A DNA stretch of 23,994 bases from a virus: positions 1-23,994 of the IMG/VR virus record IMGVR_UViG_3300046616_000026, one strand, 5' to 3'. How positions within the stretch are numbered: the stretch's first letter is position 1; each line of letters begins with the position of its first letter. Both the position numbers and the translations under genes were made by a program. Below the pieces are notes generated by a model. The model ran no database searches and was not told the origin of the DNA. It saw only the letters and a program-made list of their open reading frames with translations. Below, piece after piece: positions 5,857 to 13,693 of the stretch.

Positions 5857-6039
5857 CTAGGCCCCGAGAAGCGCGTGCACGACGGAGAGAACGGCAGCGC
5901 CCGGGAAGTTCGGCTTCACTGCACTCACCGCTGCCACGCCACCCGCAACGAAGGCCATGACCGCTCGCCGATGACCCTTCAGGAACGTCAGCGCTGCCCG
6001 CACCCTGCCTACGCTGTCCGGCTTGCTGTGGTCGCCCAT
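5857..6039 (-). CDS. Putative holin, 60 aa
   Basis: I chose the second ATG (MGDHSKPDSVGRV) because TAAGGAG lies six bases upstream; the first, six codons earlier, has no such site. The protein has a charged N-terminus, one clear membrane segment (about 27-42, AVMAFVAGGVAAVSAV) and a hydrophobic C-terminal stretch (about 47-60, GAAVLSVVHALLGA), giving one or two spans. It follows the endolysin by ten bases, the usual place for a holin, which opens the membrane so that endolysin reaches the wall. Assignment rests on size, topology and position, since holins share little sequence. Its end-on order (endolysin then holin) is common in actinophages. Confidence 0.65.
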   Translation of the reverse strand: MGDHSKPDSVGRVRAALTFLKGHRRAVMAFVAGGVAAVSAVKPNFPGAAVLSVVHALLGA

Positions 6040-6049
6040 GGCAGTCTCC

Positions 6050-6859
6050 TTAGACATTCGGGACCTTCAGCGCGTCCCACGTGGCCCTGCCGGGAATGCC
6101 ATCAGCGCCGCTACCGCTGTGCCCGCACTTCCGCTGCCAAGCCGCGTAGGACGCTTCGTCGCCGCTGCCCCACACGTCCGTGTTCCGGCTCGACGCGTAG
6201 TGGTTGCACCCGACGGCAACGAGGCGCTTGTGCATGGCCGCGATGATCGGCGACTTCCGACCGTCCTTGAAGAACGCAGCGCCCGGGTACGGCTCATGGC
6301 TCGGCTTCGGGGTAGCGGGCTTGGTGACAACCGGTGCAGCCACCTTGCCAGACTTCGCACCACCCCAGCGCGGGTCAGCGGATATCAGACCTTCGAACGC
6401 CGGAACGCCGTAGCCGTACACGTGCGCGTCACGCCGGGCACGCTTCTTCAGGTACACACCGTCACCCTCAGCGCTGCCGTTGTCGTTCGTGTTGGCTTCA
6501 ACCGCGTAGATGTAATCGGCGTCGAACGCGACGACCAAGCCCGTGTGAGTGCCGCCACCGGAGCCGTAGAAAACCTGCGCGCCCACAGCGGGGTACTCAC
6601 TGAAGCGGCCCTTGTTCTTGAACCAAGACACACCCGCAGCGCACGAAGCGGTACGCGGGAAGAGCTTGTCTACGCCGGCCTTCAGCGCTGCCCACGAAAC
6701 GAAGGTGGCGCACCACGGCTGATAGTCCGCCCACTCAAGCCCCGGAACCTGCGCCGCGTACTTCTCCTTGTTGTTCCAGTGACCGGACGCCGACTTACCT
6801 TCGTGGTAGCCAACCTCGGCCTTGACGATCGCAACAAGCTTTGCGACGACGTCACTCAT
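6050..6859 (-). CDS. Endolysin: CHAP amidase/peptidase with C-terminal binding domain, 269 aa
   Basis: The ATG giving MSDVVAKLVAIVKAEVGYHE has GGGAG nine bases upstream; the longer frame crosses a hairpin. A CHAP domain spans about 5-150, with catalytic Cys50 in PWCATFVSW, His105 in THTGLVVAF and Glu122 in AVEANTN. A Pro/Lys linker (about 172-190) leads to a C-terminal peptidoglycan-binding-like domain (about 192-269) with SYAAWQRKCGHSGSGADGIP and TWDAL, a pattern common in Streptomyces phage lysins. It should cleave cell-wall peptides or the amide bond at lysis. There is no signal peptide, so release depends on the holin next door. Confidence 0.9.
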   Translation of the reverse strand: MSDVVAKLVAIVKAEVGYHEGKSASGHWNNKEKYAAQVPGLEWADYQPWCATFVSWAALKAGVDKLFPRTASCAAGVSWFKNKGRFSEYPAVGAQVFYGSGGGTHTGLVVAFDADYIYAVEANTNDNGSAEGDGVYLKKRARRDAHVYGYGVPAFEGLISADPRWGGAKSGKVAAPVVTKPATPKPSHEPYPGAAFFKDGRKSPIIAAMHKRLVAVGCNHYASSRNTDVWGSGDEASYAAWQRKCGHSGSGADGIPGRATWDALKVPNV

Positions 6860-6885
6860 ATGTGCTTCTCCCTGCGCATGAAGAA

Positions 6886-6911
6886 GCCCCCCAGCGGTCT
6901 TGCTGAGGGGC
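6886..6911 (-). terminator. Intrinsic terminator or attenuator before the lysis genes
   Basis: A 10-bp stem with one wobble (6886-6895 with 6902-6911, 6-base loop) is followed on the minus strand by TTCTTC. It lies between the tail peptidase gene and the endolysin. The short pyrimidine tail suggests partial termination that would limit lysis gene expression. Its sequence resembles the terminator at 1341-1375. Confidence 0.65.
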
Positions 6912-6929
6912 GGAATCGTGGTGGGTGGG

Positions 6930-8495
6930 TTAGAACCTTCGGATCTTCCGAAGTCGGTTTGCGTACGTGCTGCCACCGTTCAGGGTGGACGCGCCTCCAA
7001 CGTCGCTGAACGTCGGACCGTTCATTGTCTTGCGCGACGAAATGAACCGGTGACTTCCTGCCGCATCCTGGCCAACGTAAATGCCGTTGTGGTCAATCTG
7101 CCCTTCCACCGGCTCACTAGCGTCAGCGTCGAACAGAACGACATCCCCAACCTGAATGCCAGTAAGCGGCGGGGGAGTGCTCGCGGAATCCTGCACGAGA
7201 ATGCCCGGACCGGAAGGCCCGATATCGCGCGTGCGGCGGGGCAAGTTGATGCCGTCAAAGTTGAGATCAAACGTCATCGGAATGCCCATGTGCCTGCCAT
7301 ACACGGTGCGCACAAAGCCTGAGCAATCCACGCAGCCCGTTATTGTGATGCTTCCGTGCGGGTAGTCGCGATGCTCGCCGTTGGGGTAGTCCCACGGAAT
7401 TCCGATGTAATCGTTCCAATCGGAAAACTCGATGCGCGTTCCGTCAGTGTCTGTAGGCCCGTATTTCGCCTGCCCGTGTATCTGCCGCCCCGCCAAACTC
7501 GGGTCAGTCACAGCGGGCGCGTACGCGGTGTACATCATCGCGTAAGCCATCACGTCCGGCGACGTGTCGACCGACCACGCACGCACCTGATCGGCCAGAG
7601 CCTGTGTCCACACACCGTTGAACGGCGCCGACAACACCCGCACCCACGTGTTGTGCGTCACCGTGGGAGGGTGCGCCCAGGCCACCGTGTCAACCGTGAG
7701 ATCGTCGACCAGCGTGTTGAACGGCAGCACCGTCGAGCCTGTTGAGGCGATACAGCGGAAGCCAACGCGACCGGTCATGAACGTTGGGTCAGCGAAGCTG
7801 AACGTCCAAGTACCCGGCTCCGCGCTGCCGTCGAGCCATGCCCGGCACCTGATCGTGCCCCCCGTCCGCTGCGCCCGGATACGCCACCACTGCGATGCGG
7901 TGAACCCGGCGCCCACCGTCACGGACGATCCCAGCGTGGTCAGCGCGCCGGCCAACACGTACTCAAGCGCGAGTTGAACGGTGCCGGTAGTGGTGACCGT
8001 CATACGCGCCCGGTAGTGGTTATTGCTGTCCGTGTACCCGAACAGCATGCTGACGGAGCTGGACGCGCCCCCGGGTACTTTGTCGAACGTGACCTTTGCC
8101 GCTGCGTTGAAGTCCGCTACATCCCCATCGTTAAGACTGGCGTACCGACTTGTGTTCACAACGTCGTTGAGGATCACGCCCTTACTTCCGTCGACAGAGA
8201 AGTTGCCGCTAGTACCTGTCAAGTTCAGCCAACTACCACCAGCGGGCGACATGCCCCAGCCGCTGGACACGGTGCGCGCGAAGTCGTCGGTGAACGGCTT
8301 CTTCTGTTCCGTAAACGTACGCGTCTGCCCGCGCATCGTTACCGTCTTCGCGCCAACGGTGAGCGTCGCCAGGAGCCCGGATGCGTCCGACACCTGCAAT
8401 TGCTGCGGGGGCCCGGCGACCACCGTTGTCGTCAGCGTGGCCGGCGCTGGATCATTCTTCGAATCGTCGTCTTGGACGAGAATCACGCCAGCCAT
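6930..8495 (-). CDS. Minor tail protein with LamG-like and NlpC/P60 peptidase domains, 521 aa
   Basis: The ATG shares one base with the previous stop (TGATG). Residues about 65-270 look like a concanavalin/LamG-type jelly roll (DDFARTVSSGWG, then SQWWRIRAQ and RCRAWLDG), likely glycan binding. The C-terminal part (about 310-521) fits NlpC/P60: DCSGFVRTVYG with catalytic Cys391, DVVLFDAD at 451-458, DHNGIYVG with His469, and SHRFISS with His482. Position among the tail fibre genes, away from the endolysin's start, suggests a virion-borne wall hydrolase that opens the wall during DNA entry. The order jelly roll then peptidase in one chain is notable. The domain calls are by motif only. Confidence 0.75.
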   Translation of the reverse strand: MAGVILVQDDDSKNDPAPATLTTTVVAGPPQQLQVSDASGLLATLTVGAKTVTMRGQTRTFTEQKKPFTDDFARTVSSGWGMSPAGGSWLNLTGTSGNFSVDGSKGVILNDVVNTSRYASLNDGDVADFNAAAKVTFDKVPGGASSSVSMLFGYTDSNNHYRARMTVTTTGTVQLALEYVLAGALTTLGSSVTVGAGFTASQWWRIRAQRTGGTIRCRAWLDGSAEPGTWTFSFADPTFMTGRVGFRCIASTGSTVLPFNTLVDDLTVDTVAWAHPPTVTHNTWVRVLSAPFNGVWTQALADQVRAWSVDTSPDVMAYAMMYTAYAPAVTDPSLAGRQIHGQAKYGPTDTDGTRIEFSDWNDYIGIPWDYPNGEHRDYPHGSITITGCVDCSGFVRTVYGRHMGIPMTFDLNFDGINLPRRTRDIGPSGPGILVQDSASTPPPLTGIQVGDVVLFDADASEPVEGQIDHNGIYVGQDAAGSHRFISSRKTMNGPTFSDVGGASTLNGGSTYANRLRKIRRF

Positions 8496-9781
8496 CAGGC
8501 CCCCTGAAGAACGTCAACCTGAACGGTCACAGCGGACGGAGCGCCCGTAACACCCGTGATCTTCAAGACGAGCGAATCACCCGCAGCAAGCGCCGTGTTC
8601 TGAAGCGTCGCGCCGGAAAGCCACGTGTCCGACGTGCTCAGGGAAAGGTCCGTTGTCACGAGGTCCGCAGTGCCGTTCCGGGACGCGTTGATCGTCGCCC
8701 CCGTCCCGCTGACCCGATAGCCGCGTACGGCCGTGACAGTGCAAGCCTTCGGCGCTCGCCACACGACGTAGGACACAGCTCCGGTAGGCGACGGAAAGAC
8801 AGCGCTCTTCGTCGTTGTAACGGACCCGACAGTCACAATGCTGCCGTCCCCCTGCCGGATGAATGCCTTTCCCGCCTTCGAGTAGAACTGAACGCCAGAA
8901 GCTGCGGTTGCGGGATCAGCGGCTGAATCCCGGACACCAACGCCACCGTAAGACGTCACCTGTGCATCGCCGAACGGACTACTTCCGCCGAACGCAATCT
9001 TCTTCGTCGCGCGGCTGATGTACACGGCGAGCCCCGCATCGGAGCCGTCATCGTTGCGTGCCGATACGCGGAAATTGGAGCCCGCACCGGCGCCGGATTC
9101 AACGGTGCCATCGTTCTGAATCTGCCACCGGTCAACACCCGCCGTCTGAAGCTTGATAGGCCGGTACGTCCCGGTGGAACCGTCAAGGGTGAGGGACGTT
9201 GCTGTCTTGCCGTTGGTCGTCGCCATGGCGGCCACATCAGCGGCAGTAAGTGTGACGTTCGGCCCAAGCTTGCCGTTCACCGTGTCGACGCTGCCGTTAC
9301 CCGGATCGCCCTTCAGCGACGCAAGCCACTGCGCCTCAGTGCCCGCGTAGCCGTTCTGCACGGCAATCTCGTACGCGCTGGGTCCCGGCACCGGAACATA
9401 GTTCGGCGTGGTCGGATCAGTCGACGTGACGTCGGCAAGATCGATCGTCCCCAACGGCGTATCGCGCGGCAGCAGAAGCGCGTACGTACGCGTCCCAGGA
9501 ACGCCCGTAAGCGACTCCTTCACCGTGTACGCCCATCCGGTGGGGTTCATGCCCGGAGAGTCCGTGGCGGGCAGCGTGACGCCGACGTTCCCCGCTGCGT
9601 CGATAATGTGCCCGTTCTCGTCCAGCGTGGCGGCAACAGGGCCGGCCATGAAGAGATCCGACTCCGGGAACGTCAGCATCGGGGGACCTGAGAACGTGAT
9701 TGTTCCCTTCAGGGCTCGCCCGTCCGGCCCCAGGTACGTGCCCGTCACAAGCACCGTGGGAATAGCTGCGGGAATGGTCAC
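8495..9781 (-). CDS. Tail fibre / receptor-binding protein candidate, 428 aa
   Basis: The GTG overlaps the upstream TGA as GTGA. The N-terminal about 130 residues form a beta-rich domain beginning with VLVTGTYLGPDGRALKGTI. A linker PGPSAYEIAVQNGYAGTEAQ and WLASLKG (about 134-160) is a sequence widely seen in phage fibre proteins near collagen-like joints, and a short GDPGNGS follows. The middle (about 190-300) has fibre-like beta repeats (DRWQIQNDGTVESG, KAFIRQGDGS). The C-terminal about 120 residues form a Ser/Thr-rich beta domain that could contact the receptor. It lies between the coiled-coil gene and the tail peptidase gene. Receptor identity is unknown. Confidence 0.7.
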   Translation of the reverse strand: MTIPAAIPTVLVTGTYLGPDGRALKGTITFSGPPMLTFPESDLFMAGPVAATLDENGHIIDAAGNVGVTLPATDSPGMNPTGWAYTVKESLTGVPGTRTYALLLPRDTPLGTIDLADVTSTDPTTPNYVPVPGPSAYEIAVQNGYAGTEAQWLASLKGDPGNGSVDTVNGKLGPNVTLTAADVAAMATTNGKTATSLTLDGSTGTYRPIKLQTAGVDRWQIQNDGTVESGAGAGSNFRVSARNDDGSDAGLAVYISRATKKIAFGGSSPFGDAQVTSYGGVGVRDSAADPATAASGVQFYSKAGKAFIRQGDGSIVTVGSVTTTKSAVFPSPTGAVSYVVWRAPKACTVTAVRGYRVSGTGATINASRNGTADLVTTDLSLSTSDTWLSGATLQNTALAAGDSLVLKITGVTGAPSAVTVQVDVLQGA

Positions 9782-10071
9782 GTGCCGTCGCCTCCAATCA
9801 GCGTGTCAATGTGGGTGCGAAGCTCGCGATTCTCAATGCGCAACTCGGCGACTTCAGCGCGCAGTGCCTCATTCTCGACACGGAGCGCGCGCACTTCGGT
9901 AACTAGCGTTTCCACTTGCTTCTCAAGCGCGTCCGCGCGGGCAGTCTGAGACTCGGCCACGTCGCGCCATGCATCACGCGTACCGGTACGAGCCTGCCGA
10001 TAGACCAGCAACAGGAACGCCGCAGCGCCGCCGACCACCTCAGCCGTTCCGACAAGGTCCGTCACTGCCAT
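9778..10071 (-). CDS. Membrane-anchored coiled-coil protein, 97 aa
   Basis: The ATG overlaps the last ten bases of the upstream gene. One hydrophobic span (about 9-24, EVVGGAAAFLLLVYRQ) is followed by a continuous heptad region (about 38-90) with a Leu/Val register: ALEKQVETLVTEVRALRVEN and EALRAEVAELRIENRELRTH. This is a strong trimeric or dimeric coiled coil ending in a short IGGDGT tail. There is no signal-peptidase site, so the protein probably stays N-terminally anchored. It is unusual among minor tail genes. It could be a lysis accessory (holin or spanin-like), a superinfection-exclusion protein or a fibre trimeriser. I do not recognise a family. Confidence 0.7.
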   Translation of the reverse strand: MAVTDLVGTAEVVGGAAAFLLLVYRQARTGTRDAWRDVAESQTARADALEKQVETLVTEVRALRVENEALRAEVAELRIENRELRTHIDTLIGGDGT

Positions 10072-10691
10072 GTCACCGGCCCACCGTCTGTCGGAGTAAG
10101 CGCACCGCCGATACGCGGGTTGCCGTCCGTCGCTTCTTCTTCATACGTGCCTTCCGGAACGCCGGTGACCAACAGGGGGTTGCCCATACCGACCGTCACA
10201 GACGCGCCGCTAAGGTCCGTCGCCCGCTTGTTCACCCGGTAGTCGACGGCAAAGCCCTTCCACACGTTCTCGTCATCGAAGCCCACCGGCTGAGGGTGCG
10301 CCCACGACCACGTAATCGTGCGCGTGTTACCCGGCGTCGAGTTGTCATCAGCCTGGGTCAGCGTGATTTCCCGAGTCGTTGCCCCGCTGACCATGTCCCG
10401 AATCCACACCGTGACCGACACGTCAAGCGGACCGCTCGCGCCCTGGGGAATGTGAAACGGAATGAGGCACAGAAGCACCGGCTGATTCAGCCCCGTCGAG
10501 TTGATAACCCCCAGGGTGTTCAGCGGCGCGCCCTCCGTGCCTTCCAGCGAAGGAGACTGAAACGACCCGTACGGCAAACTGTCGTTGACGTTGCCGAGTT
10601 GGGGCTTGCGTTCCAGCGCGGTGATCCGGCGCTTCATATCGTTCAGCTCACCGACCAGCGAAGGCGGATGCGCGCTAGTTTGAACTGTCAC
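10062..10691 (-). CDS. Minor tail protein, 209 aa
   Basis: I chose the GTG (VTVQTSAHPPSLVG) overlapping the last 17 bases of the 371-aa gene, with AAGGAAG upstream; the longer frame is antisense-like. Residues about 14-27 form a short coiled coil (VGELNDMKRRITALERK), frequent at the start of actinophage fibre or baseplate proteins. The rest is predicted beta-rich, with strands such as LDVSVTVWIRD and TRTITWSWAHP and a Gly/Pro-rich C-terminus. No enzyme motif is present. Placement between a Tal-like protein and the coiled-coil gene makes it a virion tail-tip component. The specific function is unknown. Confidence 0.7.
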   Translation of the reverse strand: MTVQTSAHPPSLVGELNDMKRRITALERKPQLGNVNDSLPYGSFQSPSLEGTEGAPLNTLGVINSTGLNQPVLLCLIPFHIPQGASGPLDVSVTVWIRDMVSGATTREITLTQADDNSTPGNTRTITWSWAHPQPVGFDDENVWKGFAVDYRVNKRATDLSGASVTVGMGNPLLVTGVPEGTYEEEATDGNPRIGGALTPTDGGPVTWQ

Positions 10692-11790
10692 TGACAAACA
10701 CTTCCTTACTGGCCAGGGACAGCGCGACCGACTCGGTTCCGTTAACGTCAACGGCTATGCGCCGCTCAGTAATTACGAAGTCGTCGCTCAGGCGCACGTA
10801 ACCGGACGTGGCCTTAACCACGCCGTACATGCCCGGACGGAACAGACTTCGGTCGTACACACCCGGGTACAACTCAAGCGACGGAATGGCAATAACGCTT
10901 CGCCCCACAGCGGCCATAGCGGCGGCCTTCGGGTTAAGCTCCGCCGTCGTCTTCAAGTCGGAGTACGTGGTCACTTGCTGAAGACGTGGCGTCAACGGCA
11001 GCGTGTTAGTCACCCGCTGGTAAGCCTTCACGCCTGTTCCCGTGTCAGCGCCGAACGCCCAGGCTTCAGACGCAAGCTTGCTGCCGTCGTATGACACCTG
11101 AGAAACGTCGACGTCCACACGGTGCGTCAGCGTAGGGAAGGTCTGCGAAAGCTTCGGCGAGAGGATGATCCGGTTACCCACCCGCGCGGGGGGCTCCCAT
11201 GGCCGTTCCGTGCGCCCCCAGTAGCTTTCAAACCGGAAGTTGAAGCCGCCGTCTTCGTCCGCAATTTCGTTGATGGCTTCCGCCACATTCTTGAACTCAC
11301 TGAACTTCCACGCACGCCGGCGAATCTCAAACGACGTCAGCAGGAGCCGCGATGTGTCCGTTGCGATTCCGTCGTTGTCGTTGGCGGACTCAATCCAGTC
11401 GCGCAACATCAGGGTTTGGTCTTTCTTACCGCTGTACCCCCTGTACTGCCCGAGCCTGCCACCCGCGCCGCCTACCGGAGTCCAAGACGCCAGATAGCAG
11501 AAGCTGTAGTAGCTAAACCAGCCGGACGCGTTCAGCGCGAGAGTGCCCGCAGCAAGGTCAGCGGAAGCCGCCCAAAGAATCCCACCCCACTGAGGCTCGC
11601 CGTCGGCAGTGACCACAAGCGCGGACCTGCCGGGAACCAACGTGTTCGGGTCGGCAGCGTCGAGCGGGACACCAATAGCGGCCGCACCCGCAGCGTTCAG
11701 AACATCGCTGTATTCAAGGGAGGTGAACGGCAAGGATGCAATAACCTTGCCGCTCTTCGCCTCCAATTGCAGCACTTCATATGTAGGCAT
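10675..11790 (-). CDS. Tail-tip (Tal / Gp37-like) protein, 371 aa
   Basis: The ATG gives MPTYEVLQLEAKSGKVIASL. The N-terminal half resembles the siphovirus tail-associated family found after the distal tail protein in actinophages: LNAAGAAAIGVPLDAAD, VPGRSALVVTADGEPQWGGI at about 53-72, then GWFSYYSFCYLASW. A basic mid-section (about 150-200) contains SEFKNVAEAINEIADEDG and FNFRFESYWG. The C-terminus has LYPGVYDRSLFRPGMYG and FVITERRIAVDVNG, typical of baseplate hub domains. The start codon lies in the loop of a predicted hairpin whose far arm is in codons 2-6. Hub function is inferred from position and pattern. Confidence 0.7.
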   Translation of the reverse strand: MPTYEVLQLEAKSGKVIASLPFTSLEYSDVLNAAGAAAIGVPLDAADPNTLVPGRSALVVTADGEPQWGGILWAASADLAAGTLALNASGWFSYYSFCYLASWTPVGGAGGRLGQYRGYSGKKDQTLMLRDWIESANDNDGIATDTSRLLLTSFEIRRRAWKFSEFKNVAEAINEIADEDGGFNFRFESYWGRTERPWEPPARVGNRIILSPKLSQTFPTLTHRVDVDVSQVSYDGSKLASEAWAFGADTGTGVKAYQRVTNTLPLTPRLQQVTTYSDLKTTAELNPKAAAMAAVGRSVIAIPSLELYPGVYDRSLFRPGMYGVVKATSGYVRLSDDFVITERRIAVDVNGTESVALSLASKEVFVSDSSN

Positions 11791-11827
11791 GAGCGCACCC
11801 CCTACCTATATGAAGTGAGTCGGTTAC
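11773..11827 (-). promoter_or_regulatory. Start-codon hairpin, 371-aa tail gene (site E)
   Basis: After GTAACCGACTC, the arm CACTTCATAT (11817-11808) pairs perfectly over 10 bp with ATATGAAGTG (11782-11773), inside the coding sequence. After a 2-base bulge, GTAGG pairs with CCTAC (5 bp). The loop holds GGGG and the ATG. The arms differ completely from the CCCTT/AAGGG arms of the other four sites, yet complementarity is kept. Confidence 0.65.
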
Positions 11828-12810
11828 GTGTTCCACGGAGACTTCGTGAGCTGAAGATTCACGTACAGCGAAGACGTGGCCACGTCGATACCGAGCTCAA
11901 GCCCGCCCGAAGTCGTGTACGCCACACGCGCATTCCCGCTGCGGTTGCTCGCCCAGGTCTGCCCAACGCTCCCGTACGTGTGCTGAGTCGGTCGCGAAAT
12001 GGCGGACGGAATGGAAGCCACCGACGACACAAGCCCGTCCGCGTTGAACGTGGGGGAGAAGTCCAGCCGGCCCGAGAACTCCCAACACACGGACGACTCA
12101 CGCGCGTACAGCGTGCCCGACGTGGTCACGTTCGTGCCGTCGCCATTCTGGAAGTTCAGCACCGTGCAAGTCACCCACGGGCCCGGGTCGGTCGTGAACC
12201 ATGCCGTGTCGCTCTTGCGCACCCAACGCTGATTGGTGCCGATGTCGTACAGCGTGAAGCCCGTGGGGAAACTGGGACCCGACGGCAGCACTCCGGCCCA
12301 GTCAATGGCTATCTTGCCGTCCTGAAGCACAGCCTGATCCGTGAACAGGCCCGTGTATCGGACGATAGTAATCGTGAACGTGGTGAGCGCCTTCGGCACG
12401 TCGACAACGACCAGCGCAACACAGTTGTCCGGGCGAGTCGGCGCAACAGGCGCAGCGGCGGGGATTCCCTGAATCAGTTCGATCGAAAGCCCGTTGACCC
12501 CCTCAACCGCTGTGGTTGTCAGCCTCGCAACGATCAGGTCCTTACGCGGGTTGTCCGGTGAAGCCGTCGGAATGGCCACCGTATCGCCGCTCGACCACGC
12601 CCAGGTAGCGCCCCCGGATGTGCCGCCGACAAGCACGTTGCCAGCGCCCACAACCACCGTACGGTTCCCAGAGTTTGAGTTCGAAAGGAACTCCGACGTA
12701 GACCGGAACAAGTGACGGAACGCGCCGCGCTGTACCTGTAGCGCTTGCCAATTGGAAAGCTCCGTAGCGCCGTACCCAACGCCGTCTTGAAACCATGCAG
12801 ACGAACTCAC
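11824..12810 (-). CDS. Minor tail protein, 328 aa
   Basis: The start is GTG, three bases from the distal tail protein stop (TGACGTGAG), with GGTGGGTG upstream. The N-terminus (SSSAWFQDGVGYGATELSNW) and a segment DNCVALVVVDVPKALTTFTI (about 128-147) are followed by FTLYDIGTNQRWVRKSDTAW, a pattern common in actinophage minor tail proteins. The C-terminal half is beta-rich (VTCTVLNFQNGDGTNVTTSG, LELGIDVATSSLYVNLQL), suggesting a jelly-roll appendage. No catalytic motif is visible. Its stop TAA lies inside the conserved GTAACCGACTC motif before the next gene. Probable baseplate or fibre-adaptor role. Confidence 0.7.
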   Translation of the reverse strand: MSSSAWFQDGVGYGATELSNWQALQVQRGAFRHLFRSTSEFLSNSNSGNRTVVVGAGNVLVGGTSGGATWAWSSGDTVAIPTASPDNPRKDLIVARLTTTAVEGVNGLSIELIQGIPAAAPVAPTRPDNCVALVVVDVPKALTTFTITIVRYTGLFTDQAVLQDGKIAIDWAGVLPSGPSFPTGFTLYDIGTNQRWVRKSDTAWFTTDPGPWVTCTVLNFQNGDGTNVTTSGTLYARESSVCWEFSGRLDFSPTFNADGLVSSVASIPSAISRPTQHTYGSVGQTWASNRSGNARVAYTTSGGLELGIDVATSSLYVNLQLTKSPWNT

Positions 12811-12811
12811 G

Positions 12812-13678
12812 TCACACCCACCTATCTAGCCACGTCACGGTAGCCGTAGCTTCCGTGTATTCGTCTCTACTGCGAAGGCGCATCCGGTGATCTCCCGGAT
12901 TCAAAGTCGGCCACGTCGACCCCGGGATTATCAGCGCGCTCAAGTCGCTTCCGCCGTTGCTCTTTACCGTCTGTCGCTCCGAATCAATGTTCACGGTGCC
13001 GTCATAGTTGAGCCCGAAATACAGGCCGGTCACGTCGTCAATCAGCGTTGGATGCGCCGCGCCCGTGATGACCACAGTCGGCGTAACGGCGACACTGCCC
13101 GACAGTTCGAAGCGCGCCACCGGATCGGACGCGGGAACACCCTGGGGCCTGATCTGCCACGGAACCGTAGCGGGCAGCACCATGCCGTTCGGCTGTACCG
13201 TCCGCTTGAAGCTCCGTACCGTCACCGCTCGCGACGCATCGCCGATCATTTCCGGCGACGTGGCGTAAAGCTCAATCACCATGTTCGCCGTGAGGTACGC
13301 AAAGTTGAGGTCTAGCGGAGCCGAACGCCGGCGCGTACGAGCCATCACGTACGCCGTCTGTCCGCCCGCTGCGCCCGGGAACCGGAACCGGAAAGGTATC
13401 TCGTCAATGCCCGGCACAAACGCTGCCTGAAGGGCGTTCAGGGCGCTTGTGAACTCCGCCTGAGTGCTCCCGTAGATCTCCAGTGTCAGCGTGACCGTGC
13501 GCCCGTTCAGATAGTCCTTGCCCGGCCACAGCCCGTTGCGCTGAACAAGGACAAGGTCTGATGTCCGCACATCGGGGAGCGACAGAAGCCCGTCGACTCC
13601 CACGATCGAAATGGCGGAGTCGGGCACCCCCATGACCAGCCCGTTAAACTCGCACGTCCAGTCGTCCAACTCCGCCAC
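12812..13678 (-). CDS. Distal tail protein (Dit-like), 288 aa
   Basis: GTG start with AAGGAG seven to eight bases upstream; the gene follows the tape measure by 15 bases. The N-terminal half is the siphovirus Dit fold: WTCEFNGLVMG, then GVDGLLSLPDVRTSDLVLVQ, RTVTLTLEIYGSTQAEF and LQAAFVP (about 8-90). It then has RFRFPGAAGGQTAYVMARTR. The C-terminal half (about 165-288) is a second beta domain with VTPTVVITGAAHPTLIDD and a final Arg-rich segment MRLRSRDEYTEA. Dit forms a hexameric ring joining tail tube to baseplate. Position directly after the tape measure supports the call. Confidence 0.8.
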   Translation of the reverse strand: MAELDDWTCEFNGLVMGVPDSAISIVGVDGLLSLPDVRTSDLVLVQRNGLWPGKDYLNGRTVTLTLEIYGSTQAEFTSALNALQAAFVPGIDEIPFRFRFPGAAGGQTAYVMARTRRRSAPLDLNFAYLTANMVIELYATSPEMIGDASRAVTVRSFKRTVQPNGMVLPATVPWQIRPQGVPASDPVARFELSGSVAVTPTVVITGAAHPTLIDDVTGLYFGLNYDGTVNIDSERQTVKSNGGSDLSALIIPGSTWPTLNPGDHRMRLRSRDEYTEATATVTWLDRWV

Positions 13679-13693
13679 TTCAACACTCCTTCA

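Noticed and set aside
11122-12561. Plus-strand open frame of 479 codons
   Set aside because: It is antisense to two tail genes and crosses the site E hairpin. Its Arg/His-rich composition is typical of shadow frames in this genome.
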